A DNA stretch of 56,986 nucleotides from Agaricus subrufescens. Taxonomy: Eukaryota > Basidiomycota > Agaricomycetes > Agaricales > Agaricaceae. Below, in pieces: positions 1 through 10,524 of this stretch. The translations under genes and the position numbers were made by a program. Location of the stretch: contig JAQOTE010000028.1 of NCBI GenBank assembly GCA_029945375.1, positions 1 through 56,986 on the forward strand, given 5' to 3'. The notes under the pieces were generated by a model. It did not search any database, was not told the DNA's origin, and saw only the letters and a program-made list of their open reading frames with translations. The first letter of the stretch is position 1; each line of letters begins with the position of its first letter.

Positions 1-1259
1 CAGACTGAATGATGCATCCCAGGCTTCAAATGAATCTTGTCCAGTGTCATCATATCGGTGTCTGTCAATTTAACAATCTACCAGAATCCTCAACGGTGAA
101 GCGACTTGAGTGTGATAATAAGCCTAGCTTACCGACATGTTTTCGGCGAGCCGAACCTCGTGTTCAGATTTCGGTACCACGGCCGTGCCTCGCTGAACTG
201 CCCAACTCAGGATGACTTGAGCAGCAGAAACATTCAAACGTTTTGAGATAGTTTGTATGTCGTGGTCATTCGCAAACTTGTGTTTGCCTACTGGCGAGTA
301 GGCTACCAGAAGAATCCCTCTCTCGCGACAAAGCTCGAGTAGCCTGTGCTGCGGCAAACATGGATGTGCCTCAACTTGATTGACGGCTGGAACGACGGTT
401 GTTCTAGGATGATCCAAAAGAGAGGTAAGGTGTTTCTCAGACAGATTGGATACCCCAATTGCCTTTGTTTTCCCTTGAAGCAAAGGAAACAATCAATCAG
501 TATCATGAGGTCTCGCTGATTTAATCTGATGCTACCTGTCTTCAGAACTTCCTGTAGTGCCCACCAAGTTTCAAGGAAAGTTGGACTTTCGCCCGGTGGG
601 ACCGCGGAACCTAAGATAGAGCGTAGATTTGAGATGAGCGTATAAGTGATGTATGGAATGCTCTACCGTCAGCTCGTAAAGCCATAGGCCAATGCATGAG
701 GTACAGATCGACATAGTCCAACTGCAGCTTACTGAGACTCGTCTCGAGTGCACTCAATGGGTCCCAGTGGTCCTCGCTCCTGTAGGAGGGCTTAATCTCG
801 GGGATCTCTTCTCGAAGTACGTAAGACTTACGCGAGCTTTGTTGTGACATATATTTCGGATCGAGCTATACCCGATTCACGAATCCCTTGGCCTACCGAA
901 ACTTCGTCACCTACTCTCGTGATGAAACGCAGCACAATCATTGATAACCAAAGATAACTCTACCGTAGTTCGCGGCCTATTAGTCCTCAAAATTTTCGTT
1001 ATTCTCCTCAACACAGAATGACACCTGATGATTTACCGTGTCTATATGACGGTATCCCAATTTGATTGCTGCTTTGACCATATTCACTACGTGAGGACCT
1101 TCGCCCTGTCGGCCCATCCAACATCTGGTCTGTAGTTGCAGCATTCTGCGAGGGAAGGAGGGGTGGCGCGCGCCGGAACTCAGTCACTCACCCGACTCCA
1201 ACGGCGCTGAGGACGTCACCGTTATTAAGATTAAAGGCCTTTATCGGTTCAGCATCCAT
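1..1259 (-). CDS. Aldo/keto reductase (3' end beyond left edge)
   Basis: NAD(P)H-dependent carbonyl reductase of the aldo/keto reductase superfamily, probably cytosolic. The start ATG is at 1259-1257. Joining exons at GT/AG sites gives one continuous AKR: N-terminal strand, HIDTAANYGDE (catalytic Asp and Tyr), VTTKL (catalytic Lys), LMHWPMAL (catalytic His), GKTKAIGVSN, NQVEAHP and VVPKSEH (cofactor site). A 13-nt microexon (964-976) supplies AANY. The last visible exon is 1-77 (intron 78-132) and reads into the usual C-terminal KPGMHHS segment, so only a few residues are missing at the window edge. It is divergent from the TRP1-like gene, 87 bp away. The physiological substrate cannot be read from sequence. 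Confidence 0.85.
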
Positions 1260-1346
1260 GGTGCATGTGGGCTAGAAGGGAATATCAAGAGATCGAGACA
1301 GTACTTAAGGGGTAAGAATAGATGTCTAAGCCGAATAAGCCGAGAG
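1260..1346. promoter_or_regulatory. Short bidirectional promoter region
   Basis: Only 87 bp separate the AKR start (minus strand) from the TRP1-like start (plus strand). Any 5' leaders and core promoters must lie here or overlap the genes. I see no clear TATA box. The region is inferred from gene layout. Confidence 0.4.
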
Positions 1347-3245
1347 ATGACATTTGAAATTCCGACCCCTAAGATTCAAGATCCGCAGGCGAACCTTCCT
1401 GATATGTCTGTCGGCTCACTGGGCTTGATTCTTGAGAAACAGGAGCCACCATGGTCGACTTCTCCCATCGATCCTCTCGCCATGTCAAAACCACCGACCA
1501 TCCTCCAGAAGATCTATGCTCAGCGGGCTCAAGATGTCGAAGCAGCAAAGCAAGTTCCAGGCACAACGCCTGAAGACATAGCCCGGCTCCTCTCCATGCA
1601 TCTGGCTCCCCCCCTTATTCCTTTTGTCAGTCGCTTGAAGAAAAATCCCAGCGATGCCACTGCTAGCGTGTCCCTAATGGCAGAGATAAAACGTGCATCT
1701 CCCTCTAAAGGCGACATATCTCTTACAACGCCCGTCGCTGAGCAGGCTTTGACATATGCTTTGGCTGGTGCCTCCGTCATCTCAGTTCTCACGGAGCCCC
1801 ACTGGTTTAAAGGATCACTCCATGACATGCTCATGGTTCGTCAGTCCTTGTCGTCGGTTCCAAATCGGCCCGCTATTCTGCGCAAGGAATTTATTCTAGA
1901 CGAGTATCAGATCGCAGAAGCAAGATTATACGGCGCTGACACAGTGCTTCTAATCGTTGCAATGATGAACGACGAGTTGCTCGTTCGGCTCTACAATTAT
2001 TCCCGCAGTCTTGGGATGGAGCCTCTCGTGGAGGTAAATAATGCTGATGAAATGCGCCGTGCTCTCAACATCGGGGCCAAAGTCATCGGTGTCAACAACA
2101 GGAATCTTCATGATTTCAATGTCGACATGGGAACCACATCACGTCTTGTAGACATGGTGAAGGATAGGGATGTCATTCTCTGTGCTTTGAGTGGTATCTC
2201 AACCCCTCAGGACGTTCGTACTTATAAGGATCAGGGTGTCAAGGCAGTATTAGTGGGCGAGAGTTTAATGCGAGCCAAAGATACGGCTGCTTTCATTAGA
2301 GAACTTCTTGACTGGCCCGACGTTTTACACGCAGATGCCCAACGTGCACCTATAGTCAAGGCTACTGGAGTCGTTAACCCAAGCCAAGCACAGAAACTCG
2401 CGGGAGCTGGCGCATCCATGCTTGGATTAGTATTTGATCCTACCCTAGCAAATTCGATATTACTCGAAGATGCTCAAGCTATTCGAAAGGTCTTCCCTAG
2501 ACCAATCGCCAACTCGGCATCACATGTTTCTTCCCAACAAACAAACGTTCCATGGTTCCACTCTCACCTTTCAACAATCCTTTCCCAGTCTTCCGGGCAG
2601 CAACCGCTTCTTGTCGGACACTTCACCACTCATCCCTCCCACACACTGGCATTCATCCTTGAGACCATTGTTGGTGCTTCACTCGATCTCGTTCAATTTG
2701 ACGGTGCGCTCCCGGCTGAATGGGCACAATTCATACCGGTCCCTGTTATTCGGCGCTTTGCCTCGCCGGTCTCCGCCGCCGACAAAGCGGCAAACGGAGT
2801 TGCGCATGACCGTCTTACAACAACTGCTACCATTGTTCAGGGGATAAATGACGCCAGCCAGATCAATCGGCCTGGGCTGCACTCCCTAGCCCTGATTGAC
2901 CTCACAGTTTGCAATGGCTCTACCTCTGTCTACGTTCCATCCAGGAATGAATCTACCCCTGGCCAACAAACCGCTTCCGACTTCGTTCCAGACACCGTCT
3001 TCAACATATCACTCAAAAGCCAGGGCGTTAGTGCAAAGCCAGCACTCAAAGGTGTAGTTGGTACGAAGAATCTCGTTTCTGCCGGAGAATTAGGCGGAAA
3101 GTGGTCTATGCCAATCTTGATTACTGCTGGGCGAGAGAAAATTGGTGCCAACGTCGTGAAGGAGACTGGTGCCTGGGGTGTTGACATCGAGGTTGACTCG
3201 GATGAAAAAGAGCTAGAGGATTATATCCAGAGTTTGCGAGCCTAG
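1347..3245 (+). CDS. TRP1: TRP1-like indole-3-glycerol-phosphate synthase with degenerate PRAI domain; no GATase domain
   Basis: Uninterrupted 632-residue ORF. Residues about 50-315 are a well preserved IGPS (tryptophan pathway, CdRP to indole-3-glycerol phosphate): MAEIKRASPSKGD carries catalytic Glu and Lys, AILRKEFI the second Lys, LVEVNNADE the Glu, IGVNNRNL the Asn, and VLVGESLM the phosphate site. Residues about 335-632 align to phosphoribosylanthranilate isomerase, but its VKICG motif reads VKATG, so the catalytic Cys is gone, and the terminal GVDVSSGVE segment reads GVDIEVDSD. The N-terminal glutamine amidotransferase domain usual in fungal trifunctional TRP1 is absent. Only about 46 unrelated residues precede the IGPS, and the AKR gene occupies the space upstream. 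It could be a paralogue retaining IGPS only; alternative starts are Met20 and Met46. See findings. Confidence 0.85.
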   Translation: MTFEIPTPKIQDPQANLPDMSVGSLGLILEKQEPPWSTSPIDPLAMSKPPTILQKIYAQRAQDVEAAKQVPGTTPEDIARLLSMHLAPPLIPFVSRLKKNPSDATASVSLMAEIKRASPSKGDISLTTPVAEQALTYALAGASVISVLTEPHWFKGSLHDMLMVRQSLSSVPNRPAILRKEFILDEYQIAEARLYGADTVLLIVAMMNDELLVRLYNYSRSLGMEPLVEVNNADEMRRALNIGAKVIGVNNRNLHDFNVDMGTTSRLVDMVKDRDVILCALSGISTPQDVRTYKDQGVKAVLVGESLMRAKDTAAFIRELLDWPDVLHADAQRAPIVKATGVVNPSQAQKLAGAGASMLGLVFDPTLANSILLEDAQAIRKVFPRPIANSASHVSSQQTNVPWFHSHLSTILSQSSGQQPLLVGHFTTHPSHTLAFILETIVGASLDLVQFDGALPAEWAQFIPVPVIRRFASPVSAADKAANGVAHDRLTTTATIVQGINDASQINRPGLHSLALIDLTVCNGSTSVYVPSRNESTPGQQTASDFVPDTVFNISLKSQGVSAKPALKGVVGTKNLVSAGELGGKWSMPILITAGREKIGANVVKETGAWGVDIEVDSDEKELEDYIQSLRA

Positions 3246-3566
3246 GTCGTCTGTGACTCGAGTCGATTAGAATGATTGGTATAGAAGGAAAGGGCACGCC
3301 AATTGATGTACTTCTATTTGATTTGTAAAGTAGAACCATTTCATTAGAAGTCATCTTCATTCTTCACTCGCACATACAATTCTGATTGCCGTATTAACCT
3401 CAGGTTCACTGCATTCAAACAAACAAATCGAAAGGGACGACCGTGTGAAATGACGTTTTCGAAATGATTTAAACACCTCGTTTACTTCTGAGTCTCGTTA
3501 TGCAGGCAGTTGTTGTAGAACCCGCTCACATCCACTTTTTCTTACGTGCCTCACTGCGACGACTAC
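3246..3566. other. Intergenic region, no gene seen
   Basis: 321 bp between the TRP1-like stop and the SAP gene. It should contain the 3' UTR of one gene and the promoter of the next. I see no ORF, RNA gene or repeat. Confidence 0.5.
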
Positions 3567-5065
3567 ATGCTTCCGCCACTCAGTACACAGCTCAAACTCC
3601 AGCTCATAGACCTTGCTAGGGAGCTCGGCCTAGCTGACGGTGGCAGAGTGGCAGACCTACGGCTACGTATTCGGGACCACTTGACTAGAAATCCAAAGCT
3701 CCTCGCAAGACAGCGATATGCTAACCTCCTTCCGAACTGTTATTTACCTCCACCTCCACCCCCTCCCCCTACGACTAACCCCCAACCGACACACACTAGC
3801 CCAGACTCGGAGGCTTCCAACGAGAGTGAGTCTTTCTCCTTTCCCGTCTGTCTCTGTTCCGGACATCCTGCATCATCATCCCGTACACACTTAATTGTCA
3901 CACACATTCGGTTGTGTATAGACATGTTATGCCGTATGCTCGCCGTTTTTGTTTCCACGCGTCATTCGGTATACACACACAGGCATATAGAGCCTTGCGC
4001 ACTCACCGTTACATTTGCATATTGTGCTTCGCTCAGGGTTATACGTCTTAACCTGAGATTACCCGTTGCACATCAGGCCGCGCGAAGGCATCTAGCGCCT
4101 TTACATATTGCTCGAGTCTGAGTCGCTGCGTTGGACCTACTTTGATTCACTATTACTACATCTTTCGTGTTTTCACTATTTATTGACGTTCATTTTCCAT
4201 GCACATAGTTGTCGACCGACGCCGTGCTTTCAGAAATGGAACATCATGTACCATCGTCGCCCAGACTGCCAAAGGTCGACCAAGGATGATACCTGGCTGT
4301 GCCCCTGTGTACCAACTCTTCACCATACCTGAGGTCGTACAGAAGGAAGTCATCAGAGGGTGGCTTGAGCACATACCGTTCACGTACCTCACAGACCGGT
4401 TCTGTTTACTTGACAGCAATGATCAGAAAATCAATCGCGAGTTGAAGATTAACGAGCACAACCAACTCATAGTGGAAACCTGCCTGCTTAACTGCGACCC
4501 AAAGGAATACAAACTTTCATACGAAGATTGGTCCGAGGCTTCCTCTCGTTTTTTGGATCTCTTGCAGACTTATCAACCCGCTCTGCATGATCTTTGGGAA
4601 TCTCACTTCGATCGCATTCGTGACGCCCCCGATCGCTCGTTCAACTGGTCAACGTGGCTCCGCTATGATATATATATTCGGCGGCAGTCGAAACATGAAG
4701 ATATTGATCCAAGAATCTTTCACCGACAAGTTTGGTTGGGCATAAGAATGGAATTAATCAAGAATATATCCTCTCGGCCAGGCTCTCACAATCCATACGA
4801 CGGTCGAAATAGACAGAGACCCTCTCGTCGCTGCCTCAGGTGTGGTGGTCCCCACTCGGCAAGAGGTTGCGCCTCGCACACATTGTTCAACGGATTACCT
4901 GTGGTCATACTTCCCCAGGAGGACCGTGATGTAGATGGTAATCGATACTGTCTATCCTTCAATGGATCTACTGGGTGCACCGACACCAGTTGCCATAAAG
5001 GTCTTCACTGGTGTTCCCTGTGCAAAGGGATGGAGCATAATGCCCAGTCATGCCCTTTCGTCTAA
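3567..5065 (+). CDS. SAP-domain protein with C-terminal zinc knuckle
   Basis: Two exons. Exon 1 (3567-3825) encodes a SAP-like DNA-binding helix pair (LSTQLKLQLIDLARELGL...) followed by an eight-proline run. Exon 2 (4209-5065) joins in phase across a 383-bp intron that starts GTGAGT and ends ATAG. Exon 2 has a helical middle and a Cys/His-rich tail: CLRCGGPHSARGC (CX2CX3HX4C), a CLSFN...C...CH stretch, and CSLCKGMEHNAQSC, a canonical CX2CX4HX4C knuckle. This tail resembles Gag-like or recombinase-associated proteins of basidiomycete mobile elements, but no pol gene, LTR or TIR flanks it here. Function unknown; nucleic-acid binding is inferred. The intron is much longer than its neighbours', so the join is the least certain part. 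Confidence 0.55.
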
Positions 5066-6850
5066 TTCCATCATCGGCCTCCGCCTCACTCTAGAATGGA
5101 TTCTTCAGAACTGTATTCCTCATCTCTTCGGACGTACCATATAGCGATCATTTGGCTTTAACAAGAAACTCCCAGTTCCCCACACTACTTATAAACCTGC
5201 TAATTATAGGCTCACGATAATAATAATCACCAGTATACGTACATTGGACCTCTCCTACTGCTCCGAGAAGATTAGTATGACTTACCTCTGCCCCCCACCC
5301 TCCGTAACCCTTTTCGCGGTCGTTCTCACTCTTCGCCCTTCTCGTTCACCTTTCACGATAAACATTATGCCTTTGCAGACGAACCCATTTTCAACCACTA
5401 CCAGGACTATTCCAAACTTGCTTGCCATTCCTTCTGCGTTGCAGGAACTATACACTGCCCATCTTTCTGACTCTCACCAAATATCCTCGAGGCCATAGGG
5501 ATGTTGGTATCCGACAGCTTTCCGCGCTATTGGAGACCTACCAGACTTATCACTTTCATCTATACCGACCATATCCTCCTATGTCATTTCAAGTATGCAA
5601 CATCTCACTCGTGTCACCTTTCAGACGGGTGGAGCCTCCTTTGGCTGTGCTAAGCCCTTCGCCTTCGGCGGCCTGACTATGTTACAACCCGGTACTTACC
5701 ATCTGGATGACTCCAGACGTTGATCGTATCCCGGGCCTTTCATTCCACCCCATTGACATTACCTTCAGTTTTCAACCATTTCTAGAATTTCTACAACCAA
5801 ATTGACGAATGTATCCGGTTACCTAGAGAGATTTTTGAGCTAGCTGTTCCATGGGTAGTCAAAAGAGGTTCTAGGGCTAGTGCCATATGTACCGAATCCA
5901 TAAAGGCGTCCAAGAATTGAGTCCGTCGCATCTCAGATTAAGAAATGACGGCCAATCAGCTCCTCTTTCAACATAATTTATACGAGAGTTCCACAAACTA
6001 AATAATACACCGGGTGTGTGGTGCTTACCAGCAAAATCCGTGCTGAAATCTACCCAGACCAGTGGCGTTCGGTATTGTCTTATGCACCTGGCATCAGTTT
6101 GATGGAATGAGAGGGGTTTAATAAGTCGTTAGTTGAAACGCTCGGAGCCTGTCCTGAGAGTCACAGTAATGGTACGTGCTTATATACAATTGAATTTATC
6201 CTAGTCAGGTCACTTCAGGTGGGGTTTCTAGTAAACGAATTTTCTTATAGCTGTGCGATAAGAGCAGTATGACCGTCTTCGATTACGACATTGGAACCCG
6301 GGAACTAGAGTACATTGTTTGAAAGTGGGTAAGCCGCCCAGCTGTTGAAACACGTCGTTGGTCCATCAACCCCAGAGTACGGTCGTGAAACGGTGTATGA
6401 TTATCTTGCTGGAGACACCATTAAGGTTATTGGAGCAGTTCATTCCGAGATTTCGACCCTGTCGGAATGCCAGGTTGACAGCATGATGGGTGCCGACATC
6501 ATGCACCCTGATCAAACTTACATGCTCCCTCATGATTTGAGGAACCAATTGCAGTAAGGGACTGCCTGTAATGCTTGTCAAATATTACCGTTAGTTGGGC
6601 CAAAACGTTGGAAATTGATGAAGTTTGAACATGTCGTTATTTGGTTCAGTCGATCAAAATTCGATTAGCTTTTCGCCCACAATAAATAAGTTTCTGAGAG
6701 CTTTACCCCGTTCACAAACATGCGCACCGACTGATGTGTGCTCAGTGCTCAGCTGGGAACTGGAAGACGGATATAGGGGACACGTGACGAGACCCAGGGT
6801 GGGGGAGGGGAGGTGATGATGGCTGGACGGCGGACCAACGCACACCCACC
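5066..6850. other. Long intergenic stretch, no supported gene
   Basis: About 1.8 kb. Small ORFs occur (for example 70 residues at 6345-6557), but none shows a recognisable domain or intron-joined extension. The last 200 bp should hold the SNARE gene promoter. No repeats or RNA genes seen. Confidence 0.4.
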
Positions 6851-7761
6851 ATGTCTTCGGGCACCAGGTCTCTAGCAAAACTCACCTCGCTCTCGACGCA
6901 GACCCTGTCGCTTCTGCTGGAGCGACAGCGCCTGCAGTCATTCCCCTCGGCCTCTCTCAACCCCACCGCGCAGCCCAAGAATGCTCATGCCGCCCAAATT
7001 TCCAAGAACCTGCAGCAGCTCAGGACGGGCATCCTGGAGATGGAGGAGAGGGATGGGAGGACAGAGGCGGTGTCGCTGCTGCGAGGGCAGTACGAGCGTA
7101 TGAGAGGTATGCTGGGTAACGACTCGGGCGAGATAGACGTTGGGAGGTACGGTGCTCGTTGAACTTGGCAGGCTGCAACCCTCAGGCTTCCTCAACCTTT
7201 GAATCTAGTTTGGACCCTCCCGCCTCATCAGCGTCCTCGAGTACGGACACGCTCCCGCGAGCACCCTCCCCACCCATGGTCCTGCCCCCAACACCTCCCC
7301 GGAAAAACAGCGGGGAATTCAGTTATACCCCTTACAGGGATGATCCGGTGGACGATGCAGGAGTGATGCTACAGCAGCGGCTGATGATGGATGGTAATGG
7401 CCTCTCCCCGTCTTTGTCCCCCTTTCGAGTCTCTCATCCCGGCCCACAGAACAAGACAGTCATCTAGACCAGCTCTCTCAGTCGATCACCCGGCAACACC
7501 ATATATCCGTGCAGATCAACGACGAGCTGGATGTGCACAGCGGGCTGCTGGAGGAGTTGGACACGGACATTGACCGGACGCATTCGCGGCTGGGAAGTGC
7601 GCGGAGACGGCTGGACCGGGTGGCCCGGGGGGCGAAGGAAAACAGTGAGTGGCTGTTTGCTGTCTGTCCGGCGACGACTAACGCGCTGCGCAGGCTCTGC
7701 GGTGGCGATTGGGCTGATCATCTTTGTGTTGTTGATTCTGATCATTGTATTTAAGACCTAA
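6851..7761 (+). CDS. SYN8: Qc-type SNARE (syntaxin 8 / Syn8-like)
   Basis: Tail-anchored SNARE of the endosomal/late-Golgi fusion machinery. Four exons join in frame: 6851-7106, from 7172, from after a CACAG acceptor near 7451, and the final exon after GCGCAG near 7693. The N-terminal part is helical; a Ser/Pro-rich linker follows; then a Qc-SNARE heptad domain (DSHLDQLSQSITRQHHISVQ, then ELDVHSGLLEELDTDIDRTH with its central Gln region); then one membrane anchor (AIGLIIFVLLILIIVF) ending three residues before the stop. This order and length fit Syn8/syntaxin 8. The precise trafficking step is inferred from family. It is transcribed in the same direction as GCP2, which starts only 34 bp after its stop. 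Confidence 0.78.
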
Positions 7762-7795
7762 GTAGCTTTAATATATACACGTGACTTTCTCTGCT

Positions 7796-10407
7796 ATGAA
7801 GGTGTCTGCAGTCGTCCAGGAGGCCGCTCTCCTCGACGATCTCCTCAATGTCCTCCTGGTGCGCATAAGTGTGTTCTAACGCTCGTCCTCGCCCTCAACG
7901 ACCCAAGGGCATTCCAGGCACCTATCTCACCCTCGACAACGACGACGACGACGACCCCCTCCGCGGCACCCGTTTCGCCGTCTCCTCGTCCATCGGTTCG
8001 CATCTCTCGTTCAGCCGTGAATTCAGCTCACACACGACCTTTGTAGACTCGTCCCTGCGAGATTTGGTAGAACGGATACTGCCTCTCGGCACGTACTACA
8101 CTGCGATATCTGCGTTCATCGACCGTCGGAGCCATCTGGAATGCGGCCTCGTCAACCACGCCCTTTGTGCTGCCATCCGTGACATGCTCAAGGTCCGTTG
8201 CTGCTGCATTTGTTCGTTTTCGTGTCATGACGCGTCCGAGCCAGGATTATCAGACTCTGCTTTCCCAACTCGAGCATGCCTTCAACACCTCTCCCCAATT
8301 CTCTCTCCAGAAACTCTGGTTCTACGTTCATCCAACCATCCACACCCTCTCCCTCATCTACCAACTCACTCTCGAACTCGCCACAGCAGATCAAGTCGAC
8401 TCTGCTTCTCTTTCCTCCTCCGACTCTGATATCGACCCCGAAGACGAGGCCCGCAACGAAGCTCTGGGCCTCGGAGGCGCAAAATTACGCGCTGTACTCT
8501 CCGAGATCACAAAAAATAACAGCGGATCAAGTGGAATCCCTGTCAAGGGTGGCGAAGTCTTGGCCATCATACATGATCGAATGCAGAATATGAGTGGTGA
8601 CCCCACTGCCACTGCTATATACGGCCGACTCTTGAAAGCCGCAGGCAAGCCTTATGTTGGTATGATCCAAGATTGGGTCACTACCGGAAAGCTGGTCGAT
8701 CCGTATGAAGAACTCTTGGTCAAAGAAAGCAAGTTTATCAATCGGGGAATCCTCGAGGTCGATTACACGGACGAATATTGGGAGAGGCGATATACAGTAA
8801 GCAAATAGAACTCTATCCCCTAGTTTTTTTTATATACTGGGAACGACAGCTGCGTGATGGCTCAACGTCCGCCTCGTCAAAACGCTCACAAGCTGGAGTG
8901 CCTCCACCCCGACCGAGTGGACGCTTGCCCGGAGGTGCTTGTATACCGCCCCTCTTGGAAGGGTGGAAACATAAGATCTTATTGGCTGGCAAGTATCTCA
9001 ATGTGATACGAGAGTGCGGCATTGAGTTGAAGCCGGAGGAGCGCCCGCCAAGCGAGGAAGAAGAGTACTCCATGGACAGTGAAAAGTATGGCATACATCC
9101 TTACTTTGACCCTTTGGCTTAGTCATTCTTGACTTAGATTCTACAAATTTATCGAAAGAGCCTATTCTCATGCAAATCAGACGCTGCTTCAGCTTTTGCT
9201 AAAAGATGAAGAATTGATACCTCGGCTACGATCATTCAAGCGCTACTTTTTTCTCTCGCAGTCATCGTTCCTCACACATCTCCTTGATTTATCCTCTACT
9301 GAGCTGCGGAAAGCTTCTCGTTCAGCATCTATCGTCAAACTCCAGAGCCTGCTTGATTTGGCTCTGAATACCGGCGAGGATACATTGTACCGCGAGGACG
9401 TCAAAGTCATGATGGCGGAGAGTGGTCTGTATGATTTTTTGTTAAAGGTTGTTAATGTCCAAGGGATTGGTGGCCGCGGCGAGGAGGGGGGAGAGGATGG
9501 ACATGCGCATGAGGAACAGAAGAAGGAGAAAGATGATGAAAAGTCTATGCTTGGTGAGTTTTACTTTACAACGCATTGAGGGAGGATTTTAATCCACTCA
9601 CAGCAATCGACGCCCTGACTCTGGACTATACTGTCAAATTCCCTCTCTCTCTCGTTATATCACGTAAAACAATCCTACGGTACCAGCTTCTCTTTCGATT
9701 TCTTCTTCATCTCAAACACGTGGAGCAATCTCTATCATCCATGTGGATTGAACAGAAAACGACGCCTTGGCGAAAACCTACGCCGCATCATCCAGATTTC
9801 AGTCGATGGCGACTACGGGTGTGCTTACTGCGGGCACGAATGCTGTCATTTGTGCAGCAGATCCTTGCTTTTGCGACGTTTGAGGTACTAGAACCAAATT
9901 GGCGAGCGCTGGAGGACAAGTTGGACAAGGTGACAACGGTGGACCAGCTGCTGAGGGACCATGTAGACTTTTTAGATACCTGCTTGAAGGAATGCATGTT
10001 GACAAGCTCAAAATTGCTACGCGTAGGTTTGCAGAGTTTTGATGAATTCAAGCTGACAAGTGTTTTCTTTTAAAAGGCATATTCAAGATTGATTGTGACG
10101 TGTTCGACTTTTGCGTTGTATACTTCGAATTTTACAAAGTCGGCGAACCAGGCTATTGCTGCTGCGGAGACTGCGGAAGGAGATCAAGCCATGGCCAAAC
10201 GATGGGATTTCTTGGGAAAGTTCGAGACGAACTTTAATCATTGGTGAGTCCCTCCGAGGAGTAAAGAGAGCTGAGACTGAAATGCTGCGGTGGGGTGGGG
10301 GTAACAGGTTTCAAGTTCATCTGGACTGCGTGCAGTTCTACGCATCGAGTGAGAACGTATCGCTGTTGCCGCTGGTTGTGCGGTTGAATAGTGTGAAGTA
10401 TAGTTAG
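7796..10407 (+). CDS. SPC97: Gamma-tubulin complex component 2 (GCP2/Spc97)
   Basis: Component of the gamma-tubulin small complex that nucleates microtubules at spindle pole bodies. Multi-exon. The N-terminal signature EAALLDDLLNVLL/GIPGTYLTL is joined across an intron starting at 7862. The GRIP1-type region includes RDLVERILPLGTYY and GMIQDWVTTGKLVDPYEEL. The GRIP2/C-terminal region includes DALTLDYTVKFPLSLVIS, LLFRFLLHLKHVE and the hallmark DCVQFYASSENVSLLPLV at the end. The last intron (GTGAGT...ACAG) restores NHWFQVHLDC. The ATG at 7796 leaves almost no residues before the GCP2 core, and only 34 bp follow the SNARE stop; an upstream non-ATG-proximal exon or shortened N terminus is possible. 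An acidic Glu/Lys insert lies near 9480-9550. Confidence 0.88.
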
Positions 10408-10524
10408 GGTAGTTGTATTAGTTTGTAGTTACCAGTGTTTTATCGGAGTCCAAAAAGGGCTAAGCGCTGTTTGTCTCCAGTCAACACTTAACTTCACCCC
10501 TCACCGGTACCATCCCACCCCCCA

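Noticed and set aside
2470..2847. 125-codon ORF inside the TRP1-like gene
   Set aside because: Shadow frame of an intact coding sequence with clear homology.
3740..3790. CCACCTCC/CCCCT run as a regulatory polypyrimidine tract
   Set aside because: It encodes the proline run in the SAP-protein exon; simple coding repeat is sufficient.
6345..6557. 70-codon ORF between the SAP gene and the SNARE gene
   Set aside because: No homology recognised and no in-phase exon on either side; could be chance.
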